Assembly (NCBI GenBank): GCA_963971425.1
Contig: OZ020524.1
Span: 19,087,022 to 19,151,021, forward strand
DNA length: 64,000 bases
Source: Bryoerythrophyllum caledonicum
Taxonomy: Eukaryota > Streptophyta > Bryopsida > Pottiales > Pottiaceae
Direction of reading: 5' to 3'
The notes beneath the pieces are model-generated. The model ran no database searches, was not told where the DNA came from, and saw only the letters and a program-made list of their open reading frames with translations. The position numbers and the translations under genes were made by a program. The number at the start of each line of letters is the position of its first letter. The stretch's first letter is position 1. Positions 35,548 to 48,684 of the stretch are shown here, piece after piece.

Positions 35548-38500
35548 AGTATAGCAATTGAAAATGTTAATAACACTATCAATACCAATGTTTCCCTATG
35601 ATGGTGTAATGATTGAAATTTTTTGAAATAAAAAACTTCAATTCCTATGAAACCACATGCAAAAATACCATAGAACAAAATTTATATAGTTCAAGAGTCA
35701 AAATCCCTAAGAATTGCATATGGGCCATGAAGATTTACAATAACAATTAACATAAACCTTGTACAAATTAGTGCATAAAATGTACAAACCATATAAATGA
35801 CATTAAATTTCAGTAAATACAAAATTCACATGTTATACAATGCATATTGGAAGCCCAAAATTCACCCCCTAAGAGGATTAACTTTAAACCCACAAGGTCC
35901 TATTGTTGCATGTTTTATAACTACTCCATGTGCTGATCTGTAACTTCTACATTTTATTGGATTTGGATTTTTTTAATTTTAAACTTTATATATATATATA
36001 TTACTACTATTAGGGTGGACCTCTTGCATGAGATGTGAATGGTTCATCAAGTTGAGGATAAAAAATCATTAAGGATAGGCAAAAAAACATCAGAAACGGA
36101 GTTAATATGGAAGACTTATGAGGGTTTGAAGTTGAAAGTTTTTTTTTGCCATTCTCTTCCTCGTAGTCCTGTTTTTTTTCCTTTAAAACAGTCATCCAAT
36201 TTTCATCCGATTGTGCAATTTTCATCTCGTTGTGCCATTTTCATCCAAATGTGTTGTTTTCATCCAACTTTCCAATAGGCTTCTACAGATTATTCAATAA
36301 TTCCAAGTAATGCACAACAAGCAATGTCAAACACTCAATCTCTTCTAAGCATTCACAATGTCAACTTGCGAAGTTCGATTGTGCAAGCCTTCACATCTAA
36401 CCTGGGAGAATACCAACTTAAGCTCAACGTTTATTATCAACACTAACACACCTTGAATACCCTAATCACTTGGTTTTCAGCGTGTAGCAAAAATTTGGCA
36501 GGGCTTCCATGTCACTAGAGACATCAAAAAAAAATTCCGAGCCACATCAAGCCGGAAAAAATTGCAATCTCAAGCAGGTGGTTGTATTCAAAAGAAGAGA
36601 TCGATTCACCTCATCTCTACGTCAAGTTCTTCCCTTCATCCTCACGTTAATCCCAACTTGATCCAGCTTGAGCTTGTCTCTAGCTCCAGATCCGCCACTT
36701 CAACTTGCTCCGACGTCAACTTACTTCAACTCCAGCTCCACGCAATTGAAGATCCACAACCTAGGTATACACACCTTGAAAACAGAATCGTACGCCTACG
36801 CACCATGCTTGCAGCTCCAGCCTCGCACTCAGATGCCTCGACCCCACGCGCAGCTTATCCTTCTCGCGCAACACACCTCGCTCCTTCGCCGCGCTTCGTT
36901 CACAGCCGCACATGACATGAACTCAGCTCCTAATGAATGGCACTTAACCCTAGCTCCACTAAAAACCTTCACAGAAGGCGCAACTCTGCACCAAAGCGTG
37001 CGATTCCACTTTGTAATGTGCTTCACAATAAAATAAAAGATCTTTGAACAAGGCTCGGGCTCTCCTTCTGCGGCGAAGCGCGCGAGTGCGGCTCCTCGCG
37101 CGTGCGGAACTCAGTCTTCAGGAAGCGCGGTCCCTGCTTGAGTAGCCGCCTCTCTCCACCGGCGCTCTCCCACAAGGACTCAGCACTGACACGCCGTCTT
37201 CTGCAACCAAAAAAAAATCTTCTCCCCACCAAACGTCCGTCTCCTCCAGCTCAAAACCTTGGTCCTCTCAATCAGCAATTACCATTCACGAAGTGTGTTC
37301 ACCAAACACAAAAAAAACACTCCAAAATAAAAACTATAAAAAAAAAAATCAAACATGCTCCAACCCTCAACACTCTCCTAGCCGTCTCCCCTTGGACTTC
37401 CACAATCCAACAGCTCCCTCTTGAACAGAGACTCTTTCCAGCTTAGTGTCGCCAGAGATTCGGGGATGGGGCGTCATTTTTTAATTTTTTTTCTTTGTTC
37501 TCTATTTCTCCCCGACAAAACAAAATTGGCTCCTTTTCCTTAGGCAGCCCACGACCTTCCCCTATTGTGCTAGATTAGCCGCTTTAACAGCCATCTTCTT
37601 CCTAATTTATCATGAGCATTCAACTCGCCGACTTGCACCTGACATGCCGCCTCTACAAATAAATTCATGGTGGCTCAAGTTGACTAAATTTGCCATGTGT
37701 CATGTGCTTGGAGAAGTACCTCCCACTAACTTTCCATTTCTTAGATTTAAAAAAAAAACTAGTTCAACTAGATCTAGTACTATCTACTGGTGATTTGCAA
37801 TCTATTTATTAATTCAAAAACTAACCACACAGCTGGATTCCTAGCACCCTTATTACCCTACCTAATTTTTTCTAGATTTTTGAAGTTTCCCAAGTATTTT
37901 TCCCCAATGGTCAACCTGCCAATCAACTGGTCAATTCCTAAAATAAAATAGCATTCTAACTTGGAAAATTTCAGAAATTTTACTACTAGTTCTACTTGCT
38001 AGGAGACACTCTTCATATTTTTTCATAATTTTTTGGCCCATTTCCCAATTTTGGTCATTTTCCAAGGCCTTTTCTTTTCAATTTTTTATTTTTAATCTTT
38101 CACTTCAATTCCATTTGCACTGTGCTTTTGAGCATGTTAGCAAGGAGGAGGAAGAATAGAGAATTTTAGTGTCACAGCCATGGCATTAGGCCTATTAATT
38201 AGGAATTTGACTCTAATTGATGGATTCTTCACCATTTTAACTTAAACTCAGTCAATTCTATCAAAAAATTACAAGAATGAAGGAAAAATAGTGGGGGCCA
38301 TTTTTGGCCACTCACACATATTATGTTTGTAAAAAATAGTGTTTATGTTCGTTTTTTGAATATTCCGTATGCATCGGTCGGATTTGGACACTCCTTGTCA
38401 ATTTAATTTTTTTCCAATTCTTAGTGGTTAAGATACAGTGGGTATCATCTAAGTTTTACATGAGTACCGCCTAGATACTACATGGATATGACGTTGGCAT

Positions 38501-40484
38501 TACATAGGTATGACCTTAGAAAAATTCCTTATATTTTCCGGACATCCTCCATTTCCAATTAATTATGTACAAATTTGATCAACGCATAGGATATACAATA
38601 AACAATGAAAATAATTAATCAACATCCAATTTAAGTTCAAAAGAGTTAATATAAATTTTGGTATTAGAAAAACCAAAATGAAAATGAAAATGAAAATAAA
38701 TTGTTTTTTGGATAGATACTGTTAAATTCTTAAAATGTCAAGATTATTTCATAAACAAAATGAAATTTTGAAATATCCATGTTTATGTGAAACTATGCAA
38801 TGAAAAGAAGGTTGAAATTTAAAAAAACGCAACACTTATGAAACCATGTGCAAAAACACTATATAAAAAGTACAAGATTTTGGACTCTCAAATTTTGACA
38901 ATTAAATCCCCACTTTTTGATTGTGTACTAATGAGTGATTGTTCAAAGAGAATTAATGAGTGACTATTCAAAATAATTAATGAGTGACTATTAAAAGATG
39001 AAAATAACTAATAAAAATTAAATATATTGATTTCTACGACACAATAATACAATGGAGGATTGCAGTTCACTTTAAAAGATAAAGTAGGACTTTGCTTAAA
39101 TAAGTGAAACTTCCCAAACATGCATCATTTCATGACACAAATTGATAGATGTTGATTTCTAATAAGTAGGACTAAAATAATTAAAGAACTTGTATACACG
39201 ACATGGAACTTATTGTCTATTTGAACTTGGCAATTGATGCCTAGGATTGATGAAACCGGGTTACTTGTTGATTTGAAATATCCACTACCCACGTAATCAG
39301 GGATATAAATAAGAGAGAGAATATTAACTTAACTTATAGTTTCTTGGATTTTTTTGCAAAGATTACTTTGTGATTTCAATAGAAAAAATATAATTCTTAA
39401 TACCTATATTTGACCTTTAATTACACATCACACTAAACAAAAAGACCTTTTCCTTTGACCTATTCTCATAGATCATTGTTGGAAAGGTACTCAATAGTAA
39501 TTTCTTATACAATACTACATTTTTGCCGCCGATGCTGGGGAATGGTCGCAGTTAAGCAATAGCTAATGATGTAGGAGGATTAAGAATTTTAGATGATTTA
39601 CTATTGTGTTTTTCAAAAGGTCCTCCTTTTGAGATCATGAATTTATAACTTCGCAGTAAGAATTTTATCACTTGGAGGAATGATGTTTGTATATTTTGGA
39701 TTAAATGGATCCTCCAAGTTAAAAAAATCAATGGTATATCATTCACAAAGAAAAACATTCACAATGGGCTAAATTTGAATTGATATTTCCAAAACTATAA
39801 ACTATAAAAGAAAAACATACTTCAACAACTTGGTTTTCAATATTGTTTTACACAATAAATTATACGGACAATCTTGACTTCAATATATCTACATGTTGTT
39901 CTAGAAGGATATTGAATAGATTATGTTATAAAACATCTCTCTATCAAAACTTTGGTCCAGATGATACAAAGTCAATTACAAAAGCAGGAAATGAGATCGA
40001 TCACTAAATAGGGGTAGCCGACGTTTATATGGGAAAAAAGAAATGAGTAAATTATTTACTGTGTGTCAATATCCTAGAAATTTTGAGGTAGAAATAAGTG
40101 AAATGAATTTAATAGAAGAACCTCTTTCCTTGTGTTTAAATTAGAATAAATTTCTCATAATAATATAAAAATATTAATAATAAAATTTGTTAAAATTCAA
40201 AACTGATGTTGGACAACTTTAATGGCACCAGCTCATGTCTAGTAGACATCAATAAATTACAAAAGCCTAAGACTAGAAAGGAAAAAACGACACAATAATA
40301 GACCAGATAGGAAGGCCCATAACATATTCCTTATGATAGTAGCAGCTAATTCAATCTATAATTCAACACCTTCTTCCATAAATCAAAATATACGTGCACT
40401 CATAAAAGCTTTAGATATTCCTTAACCTCATGAGTATGAAGTTCTTCCAAGTTTTTTTCCAAACTCCTAAATAGAGTCCCTACA
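35548..40484. other. AT-rich non-coding stretch with one C/A-rich block
   Basis: Mostly AT-rich without genes. From about 36560 to 37450 the plus strand becomes C/A-rich and T-poor, giving overlapping open frames (36562-36915, 36668-37036, 37102-37446) without known motifs. Similar C/A-rich blocks precede LINE ORF1 at 55.3-57.3 kb and 60.5-62.9 kb, so this may be a LINE leader that lost its body. A 25-bp triplication around TTAATGAGTGACTATT lies at about 38930-38995. Confidence 0.45.
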
Positions 40485-41085
40485 ACACGCAAAGATGTCA
40501 TTATAATGCAAGACTTGAACCAAATAAAAATATTATAAAAAAAAACCGGATGTACTATATGTCCGCGGATTAAAATACAAAGCCACCCCCGCCAAATACA
40601 ATTGACCTCAACATAAACATTTAATTCATCGAATTCGCATTCTATAATGAGAGATTTTTGGCGCATACTATAGAAAAAAATCTAACAAATACCATCCTCT
40701 ACTAACCAACATAAAAAAGGTAGGATGAAAATTTGACCCTATCATCATTATAATTGTTGGAGCTAGAGCCACAACACACATCCCACCAATGACATAACTT
40801 GCAAATAGATTTCATATTTCTACATCCTCCATTTGGGGCTCCTTTAGAAATATAACATCAATGCCATACAACATGCCATGTCCATTCTCTTACACAAAAG
40901 ACAAATAAAAAACAACCAACCCATCCCGGAAATACAGAACCACCCATAAATCATTATTTTACAGCAATCAATGGAATCCCCCCTAGAAAAAGCTTCAACC
41001 ATGGGAGTTTTTGTCCCTATTGATCATTGGTTTCTGACCATTGGCTACTAGTTGTTGGCTACTTGTTCCATAGTGTCAATGGAAG
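40485..41085 (+). mobile_element. LINE 3' fragment, decayed
   Basis: Homologous to the C-terminus of the LINE ORF2 at 15671-16924: AAAGATGTCATT and ATGCAAGACTTGAACC near 40490, a LIEFAFYNERF-like segment at 40620, then the block ending in HAMSILLHK-like sequence near 40870. A 3' UTR follows with the TTGGCTACT and CATAGTGTC words. Many stops. It ends without the hairpin, abutting the next LINE fragment. Confidence 0.75.
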
Positions 41086-42131
41086 ATACAAATTCACATC
41101 ACTACCACAAAACTTACCAAACAATGCAAAGAACTAATAACATGCTTAAGTACTATGAAACAAATAATAAAAATGGTAGACACAATACTTAGACCCGGAG
41201 TAGCATACAACTTTTACAAAGTCCCATACTCCATGCCTATTGTTAAAAAACTAGACATAAAAACCATAGCCACCCAAAAATCCATTTGTGGCCTCTCAAA
41301 AGCATGTCAAATGTCAGAATTCAACTCCCACAAATTTTATTTGTATTAAAGGCTTTCTCCCTTAAAAAAACTTACCTTAGATGAATAGAGGAACAACTTC
41401 AAAATGCACTCAACAACAGAGTAGACTTGGTAAGATTTACGAACGACCCACCCACAGTACCCTTGACAAATATGGAGGTGCTAAAAATATTCATAGAATA
41501 AACAAAACCAATTGCATTAGATCCACCCAAACATTTTTTCTCCTTAAAATACATCAAAAGTTTACTTGAAAAGCACACTCACATATTTCCTTTCAAAACC
41601 CTTACTTTTGGAGCAAATGTTGCTTGAAGAAATTCAAAATGACATAAGAATTAAAAATTAACCAACACCTCTCCCAAAAACTTTAACAAATTGTTTTCTA
41701 GTAAATATTACCGACTTCAAATAAATTACATTACCAAATGGAACACACATTATGAACCAAAATGACTTCAAAACTTTTCATGCTACAACATCCAAATTAG
41801 TGAAAGGCACTTTTAATATTGCCCAACAACTATTTTGCTACCCCCCATGCCCTAACACATGCGCCTCTCCATGCCCTATACTCCTCAACCCCTACACACT
41901 TAAAGACGCATGTATCACCACCAACAACAACATCCAATCCATAACCAACCCCCAACCAATATACCCCTCAACCCACTGCACCCTTTCCTTCCTCCCCCCC
42001 AATACATATCCTCAAAATTCCATCAATATATCCCATATCCCCCATTATTGACCACAAACATAGAAAACATGTTGATCCAAACAAAATTATAAAAATGATG
42101 CCAAATATTTATGCCAATGGCAACACAATAA

Positions 42132-42647
42132 GGGCCGCTTTACACCTAGAGGCCGGGCCAATTCATTGTGTCAGAGGCTTGAAATCCTCCCTTCCGATTG
42201 GTTGAATGGCTGAAATTGGCCCAAAGCCCTTTACACCTAGAGGCCGGGCCAACTTGGTTGTCAAAAAAAAAAATTCTAAAAAACCATGATCTGACATGGC
42301 CCGAGCATGGCCCGAGCTTGGTGAATTGGGTGCACCAAGAATGGAAGGCCAATTCTTGGCCTAGAGGCCAATGTCAGAATCAAATTTTAAAAACTTTCTT
42401 GAATTATTTATTATTTTTTTTCAACAAGTCATATCCGAAAAAAGAGAGAGAAGGGCTAAAATTCTCTAGATTTATTGAGTCGGCCCGGCTTCTTGGCCCC
42501 AAGGGCTTTACATATGGGAGAATTGGCCCCGGTTATAATCTTATTATTATGACTACTTGAGGTCGGCCTCTAGTCCAAAAATGGGCTGAAATTTTGTGCA
42601 ATCTGCTTGGAGATGAATTGGCCCGGCCTCTAGGTGTAAAGCGGCCC
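42132..42647. mobile_element. PIF/Harbinger-like MITE, 516 bp
   Basis: Terminal inverted repeats of over 30 bp, starting GGGCCGCTTTACACCTAGAG and ending in its complement, flanked by a 3-bp TAA duplication (42129-42131 and 42648-42650). A 3-bp TWA target and G-rich ends are typical of PIF/Harbinger. A further internal copy of CCTTTACACCTAGAGGCCGG lies at about 42228. No coding capacity. Confidence 0.88.
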
Positions 42648-43737
42648 TAACAATACCTACTACAAATGGTTACTCCAACGGAACCTCTTTCCATGGCATA
42701 ATAAAAACACCTCTATCCACAACTCTACACAATTAACGCAATATTATCAAAACACACAAAACAAATTCTACTCACAAATCATTCAAGCACACCACCCTCA
42801 AGAATAATTTTGTGACCCAAGATATGTTACTCCAACCATTATCATTTCCCTTCTCAACATACACACAACCGAATGTAACCCTATAAAAGACATTCTCACT
42901 TTAGAAAATACAATTAAAATTGATGTAGACCACGCACATATACACAAAGACAACAAAAGGCATCTAATCACTATTTGCATAATTAAACTCCTATGGCTAT
43001 GGAACTAATATCATAACAAATTACAAACTCCCACAAGCATAGAGCCAACAACCCTATCATTTAAAATTGAAATAGTCTCGCTATACCAAAGATATAAACG
43101 CATCCCAAAAACTGACCCCCTCATACTCGCACAATACACTCTACCCACGCCCATCCTAGACTCACTAATCTCATCCTTTAACATCCAACACTCGTACTTC
43201 TCATCCCCCTTACATGCTCCATCCAACTCACTAAATTCTACTCACCTTGCAAAAGAGACAAAATTTTTGGCTCACTCCGAAACCCCTTCTACCACAAATG
43301 GATTGGAAATGGTATTGCGCATCCCCACAATAAAGAAGAAACACAACAAGAAATACACTAGGCAAGACTTGCGGCCAAAAATGATCCAAAATATACCTCC
43401 ACTCTTATTATCACATCAGATAATAATTGGTACCAAAACTTTAATCCACACTAAGGCCCATTTCCAGATTCTCACATCATTGCTCTATTTTAGGCAGACT
43501 TGGTACCATATGAAGAATCCACTTTACCACCCAAATTAAAAAACAAACCTAGAATTGAGCCATCCACTATACAAATACTATGCATATACCATCAAAATAA
43601 CAATATTGGTATCACGGAATAACTTGCTACACTTTCCTCGATAACAAATAACCTTAACATGTACCAACTATGTACAAAAATAGCTCCACCTACAACTTTC
43701 CAAACCCCGATTAATCACAACAAATAATGGTCTCAAC

Positions 43738-43925
43738 TTAGGGGCGTTTCACACTAAGCCCAAGGGCCGAACTCCATTGAAGACCAAACTATGCCGAGGG
43801 GCCGAGTTTTGGAGTTGTAAAAAAATATTAAAATTATTTTAATGAGAAAATGTTTGGCCCCTCGGCAAGAGTTTGGGTTTCTATTCTTGTTGGACCCAAA
43901 CTCTTCTCGAGGGGCCGAACTATTG
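43738..43925. repeat. inverted-repeat element with strong hairpin
   Basis: Arms of 27 bp at 43852-43878 and 43894-43920 (TTGGCCCCTCGGCAAGAG and near-complement) separated by 15 bp. The flank from 43738 carries further GGGGCCGA words. The composition contrasts with the AT-rich LINE around it, so this is probably an inserted small DNA element whose true ends I could not fix. Confidence 0.55.
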
Positions 43926-44934
43926 GCGCCAAAATTCTCAAAAATCCACCTCACCACACCACCCTCTCTCCCCACATATTGTGACCATGTCCCCTTAAAA
44001 TTTGCCCCCGAATATAGCTACTAGACAAATGGTTCCTTTAAAGAACCAACAAAAGCAAGCCTTGGCCATTGACATAGAGAAAAAGCAAGATATGGCATAT
44101 TTATCTCCACCAAAGTTCTAAAAATATTCAAAAGACTATATGGACATCAAAATATCCTCATAGCAAAAATGATGGCCTTCTATAAAACCTTCCAAATTAT
44201 TACTACACAATATATATGCTAATGAACCCGCGCACATCTTCACAGATTGTATAAACGTATTATATTTATTAAACACACAAATAACACGCCCTATCCTCCA
44301 CAATAGCCACCTCAACCAAGTCATACTAGAAACTATGGTTCAAATGCTACACAATGGCACACAAATTACAACCTTTCATAAAGTTAGAGCACATGTCAAT
44401 ATAAAAGGAAACGAACAAGCAAATAAACTAGCTAAAGAAGGATTAGGTAAATCCCATAGAAATGCCAAACACCCGCATGAACATGCCCACACTACTCCAC
44501 ACTACTTTCAAAGAGAAAATTGGTCTTCTATGGAAGACACCCGGGACAAAAACCCCATAAAATTTCTAGATAAATATCTCAAAAAACAAGATCTAATTAA
44601 CAACCTTGATTTAATCTTAAAAAGGTTCCCTAACATAGACAACTGGACCGGTAACAACAACATTGATAATAAAATCTCTACAAAATTTTGGAAAAATCCC
44701 ACAAATGCAGATTCACAAAAAACATGCCTTATCAAATTCCATACCGGACTATATATAGGAAATGCCCGCAAACAACTCTTCTTTGGAATATAATAATTTC
44801 CATCCATATCATGTCTAATATGCACCTCCACGGACCTAGACACATGGCTACACGTACTCCTCAAATGCCAAAACCATCACATACATTCCCTAAATGTCAA
44901 AAGACACAACAAAGTTGTTTTAAGGGATATCAAA

Positions 44935-45440
44935 TAATTTTGGGAGAGGTCATTTATTTTTGAGTTTTTATTTGTGTAGAAGTATGGACATTGCATGTTG
45001 GATAACAATGGTGTCGATTTTTGTGAATGTCTTCTTAATTGGATTGATAGGAATATTGAACGTTTTAGAGACTTTTCATAAAGGGGATAAAGGTAGTAGC
45101 TCTAGCTCCAGCGGCAATGACGATAAGGGGGTCAACTTTCCATCCAAGAGCTGCGATGTCATTAATAAGTGGTTGGTATTTACTAATTTTGTTTTCAATT
45201 GCTTCTCAAGAAAAAACCACACATTTTTACCTTTACAAACCATTTATCGGAATTGAGCCTTGTGGCCTTGGTTGGTCTCTGGTTCTTGGTCACTGGTTAC
45301 TGGTTATGTAGTGTCTATCCTCGAGAAGGGGGAGTAGTTCCATACTACTAAACCTATGTCTGGTGGACATAGATTTAGTGGTGGAAGAAACAAACACTTT
45401 ATTCACTCCGGCTGCCTTCGGGAACTAGAGTTCTTCTTCT
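44935..45440 (+). mobile_element. LINE 3' end with inverted inner segment
   Basis: The segment 44935-45215 matches the minus-strand complement of the ORF2 C-terminus: read on the minus strand it contains the KYQPLIND-like, GARATTFIP-like and HAMSILLHK blocks. From 45216 the sequence continues in plus orientation as the LINE 3' UTR (GGTCACTGGTTACTGG, TAGTGTCTA), a degenerate hairpin (CGGCTGCCTTCGGGAACTAG) and TTCTTCTTCTTC. A 5'-inverted, truncated insertion, as made by twin priming, would produce this. Confidence 0.7.
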
Positions 45441-45545
45441 TCCCATAGTGTCTTCCCTAAAAAGGGGACAACAATTCCTCTCCATTTTTCTTTGTCCTAT
45501 GGACAAATAAATAGTGACGGAACAAACAAACACTCTTACTACTAC
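45441..45545 (+). mobile_element. second LINE/SINE 3' tail fragment
   Basis: Directly after the TTC tract a second copy of the tail begins: CATAGTGTCTTCCCTAAAAA, GGGG, then ACGGAACAAACAAACACT. It parallels 17036-17120 but lacks the hairpin. Confidence 0.55.
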
Positions 45546-46122
45546 TATGCCTCCAAAAGTAATTTTACCAAATGAGGAGTTCAATTGGAGTCAATCCCTG
45601 GAAAAGAAAAGTCATTTTTTGAGTCATTGTTGTCAAACCTTGAATCCTAGAAATTATAAGGTAAGATCCCCCACAACCAACAAAAACCCATAGCCAATGC
45701 CTATAAAATTGGGGTATATCCAACCCTCTTCCATCCCATTACCACCAACTCAACTCCAAATGGAGGTTTGCTATTAGTCAGGACCATTACTTTTGGTCAT
45801 TGGTTATGGGGGGTACCTAGTGCTTGCCACCCACTAAACATGGGTGCACAGTTTGAAAATTCATAACTAATTCAATTTTCATCAAAAAAAATATGAAATC
45901 ACTTGGGTTGGAATTGTAATTCTATTGGCTATCACTGAAAAATAATAGTATAATTATATCCTATCTCCATATATGTACATTCCTTAACTTGTCGATTTTA
46001 GGAGGCTTACCTTAATTGGGTTTCCACTAGTGAGGTCAAGTCTACTCAACTGAATTCACCAATACACACGGAAAGAAAAGAGTTACTTAAAGATAGTACC
46101 CCTCTACCTTACGATTTGGAAC
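45546..46122. other. non-coding, with a weak LINE-tail echo
   Basis: No gene. Around 45780-45840 the words GGTCATTGGTTATGG and TACCTAGTGCTTGCCACC resemble the LINE 3' UTR and may be another worn tail. Confidence 0.35.
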
Positions 46123-46216
46123 AAAGAAGAAGAAGAACGCCGGTTCCTGAAGGGGACCGGCGTGAATAAAGTGTCTGTTCGTTCCACTACTTAGACCATG
46201 CCCATCGGACAAGGAA
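46123..46216 (-). mobile_element. 94-bp severely truncated LINE/SINE tail insertion
   Basis: Read on the minus strand it is the last part of the LINE 3' UTR (GATGGGCATGGTC, GGAACGAACAGACACTTTAT), the hairpin (46162-46138, with G-T wobble pairs) and the TTC tract. Flanked by perfect 10-bp duplications GATTTGGAAC at 46113-46122 and 46217-46226. It shows that the tail alone suffices to mark an integration event. Confidence 0.85.
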
Positions 46217-46389
46217 GATTTGGAACACTTAATTAAGTGGAACCCCCACACTACCCTCACAAATAACTGTAAAAACCCTTGAACATATTTACTAGCAATT
46301 ACCGCAATAGGGGCATTCACTACTGTAGAAGAATTTCTTCAAGAAGTAATGGAAAAAAAAGGAAAGGCCAAGTTCAAAGTAACTAAAAT

Positions 46390-46425
46390 TTGAATATATA
46401 TATATATGTATGTATGTATGTATGT
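46390..46425. repeat. AT then ATGT microsatellite
   Basis: A short run of AT dinucleotides passing into GTAT tetranucleotides. Confidence 0.8.
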
Positions 46426-46484
46426 CTAGTGTTTTGGGAAAGAAATGAAGTTATAATACTTCAAATGATAATGAGAGTAGTCTA

Positions 46485-46960
46485 AGTGGTAGTAATGTTC
46501 AACGAAGTTAAAATTCTTCACCATGTCCACCTATTACACCTCCTTCACCAACAGAGCCTCAATCACCTATACCACCTTCACAAATACTACCAAATTCATC
46601 CCAAGAATCACCACCACCATCTTCTTTAGCACCAATTTTACAACCTATCAATATGGTAGCACTGAGGAGCACAACAAATCTTGAATATAGTGTCTTATCC
46701 TATTTTTCATGGTTTCCTAGTTCTGACCCGAATTGGCACCTTGATAGATTTAGGATGGTAGCATAAGTAAATCAAATGCCTCAAAATTTATACTTGACCA
46801 TCTTTCTTAGTACTTTGTTAGAATATGCACATCAATGGTATGTTCAATTAACTGCATTGCGACGTGGAATGCATTTGAAGAAACTTTTTCTGAAAATGTT
46901 TTTGTCCTAGATCCATCATACTAGGATTAATGGATCATTTTAAAACTATTAAAATGGGGA
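46485..46960 (+). pseudogene. retrotransposon gag relic
   Basis: A Pro/Ser-rich stretch (SPCPPITPPSPTEPQSPIPP) is followed by DPNWHLDRFRMVA, a stop, then NQMPQNLYLTIFLSTLLEYA, HQWYVQL and HLKKLFLKMF. The WY pair and following Phe-rich helix fit the retrotransposon gag domain. No pol sequence follows, so it is an isolated fragment. Confidence 0.6.
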
Positions 46961-47775
46961 TAAATGAATAAATTGGCTCTTATTACTGTAGGTGAGCCTA
47001 TTTGTTCGGCGTTTATAAATTAGAAATATGCTTGCCAAATTAAGTGAAAAAATATTTAATGAAATTGCCAAAACTAGAAAAATCATATATTCAGAGACTT
47101 TGTCACATTGGTAGACATCAAAGTGAAGCGGGGCTTGGAAGAGCCTCCATCCTAGGTTGTGCATGGGTGGAGGCTTTGGTTTGAAACCCCAAGGTCTTGG
47201 ATTCAAGCCCTATGGTTGTCAAAAGTGCTAAATATAGAAATATATGATTCTTACCAAAAATTAAATTATTGTTATTTCGGATGTCAAACGGCCTTTTGTC
47301 ACTTTAATCAATTCTTTGGCATGGAGGAGCGGAACTAGAGGTTCACCTACGGTATATAAGTTTCAGTACCTTTTTTAAAAGATAGGTAAATCATGAGATA
47401 GGCAAATCATGAGATAGGCAAATCAACCTACGTCACGCATCTTTGTGAGAGGAATATGACCAGAAGGACTAAGAATTTATTTGAAAGAGAGAAACCCCAT
47501 TGATATCAATACTACTTAAACTTTAGCCAAACTTGACAAATCAAATTAAGACCAAAATCATTTTGCATGGGTATGAAATACTACATAGTATGTGGCATTG
47601 TATTCATTGTATATTAGTGTATTTGATGTATTTTGCAATGCATTCCTAGCTTTTCCATGAGCTCTATAACCCCAAATTGTGACTTATTTTTACAGAGTAT
47701 ACGTGTAATGTGTGCACAAATCTATTCTTATGATTTCATAACCTAATACCTTTCAAATTTCATACAAATTGATAT
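46961..47775. other. non-coding; possible worn SINE
   Basis: No gene. At about 47120-47215 a GC-richer island contains GGATTCAAGCCC, close to a Pol III B box, but no convincing A box or target duplication, so a SINE origin is only possible. Confidence 0.35.
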
Positions 47776-48684
47776 TTAATCCCTAAATCTCTTTGACAAT
47801 TTCACACCAAAAACACTTCAAAATGGCTTGTTTTAGTGCAATGAGTAAGGACATAACAAAAAACTTTTACTTCTAGTTTCAACCGTAGGATCTCAATTAA
47901 GACTTACTGAGTCACTTACATTGAAAAATCATATTAAGTAGACAAAAGGGTCCATTTTCTTCCCTGCGTTTCATGGATGAGCAGATTTTGACTTCACTTG
48001 GTGTCAAATTTTTGCACCACAGAAGGTCTAAATTCAATTCCATCATGTTAAGCATGATATTAGTTCCTTGTACACCAATTTCAAGAGGTAGAAAAAGGGT
48101 GTAGCATATTGTGCAAGGAGTGGAGGTTCAAAAACTGTCAATTTGCGTTACATTTTTTTGTCAACTTAGTACGTTTTAGAATGAGAATCCAAATGGTCAA
48201 TAAGAAGGTTTACACCACATAATGGTGCTGAAAAAATAAAAAGTAAAAAAATATGATGATCTCAAAGTTTTATGTAAAAAAGAATAAGTTTTTCTGGTAC
48301 CTTGCCTGACAATGTGCGATAATGTGTGAAAATGTTTGACTTAGATATATATGCTTTTTTTCACTAAATACAAGAGGTTTCTTTTTACCATTTGAAAGGA
48401 AAAAATATTACTTGCTAGTAGTAAAAATCTCACATTCAATAGAGTGTCCTAGCAAAAGTTTTTGGAGTTGCTTGACGTGCCCGCTCTCCCCATTTGAACT
48501 TCAAAACCCTACAACTTTTTCACTAAATGTTGGATTTAGGAAAAAAATTGGACTCACAAAAATCTTTAACTAATGTCCATCTACATTAAACATATAAAAG
48601 AAAATTGTTGTAAAATTACACCATGGGAACCTGCCCGAACCTTCTAGAGTCCCTCGAGGGGACTCTTGGAAATTTAGGGGTTAA
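47776..48684. mobile_element. piggyBac-like element B (TTAA-flanked)
   Basis: TTAA at 47776-47779 and 48681-48684. Ends are degenerate versions of CCCCTAAA (TCCCTAAAT left, ATTTAGGGG right). Internal blocks (ACACCAAAAACACTTC, GACTTCACTTGGTGTCAAAT, TTAGTTCCTTGTACACCAAT) recur in elements C and D, in D mostly in opposite orientation. No transposase. Confidence 0.65.

Larger units (their letters stand above)
41086..44934 (+). mobile_element. long LINE ORF2 fragment: RT end to RNase H, decayed
   Basis: Begins within the reverse transcriptase after the palm: LRPGVAYNFYKVPYSMPIVKKLD at 41190-41260 is the typical LINE thumb region. A long linker follows, interrupted by a PIF-like MITE (42132-42647) and an inverted-repeat element (from about 43738). 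RNase H appears at about 44040-44460 with RLYGHQNILIAKMMAFYKT, IFTDCINVLYLL and VRAHVNIKGNEQANKLAKEG. Next comes the segment parallel to residues 90-226 of the younger copy, including CLICTSTDLDTWLHVLLKC and RHNK. Stops and frameshifts throughout. It supplies part of the architecture that the truncated copy at 15671 lacks. Confidence 0.8.

Noticed and set aside
36562..37446. three overlapping 114-122-codon frames
   Set aside because: Arise from a C/A-rich, T-poor strand that lacks stop codons; no domain and no consistent frame.
47120..47215. second SINE with GGATTCAAGCCC B box
   Set aside because: No clear A box, tail or target duplication.
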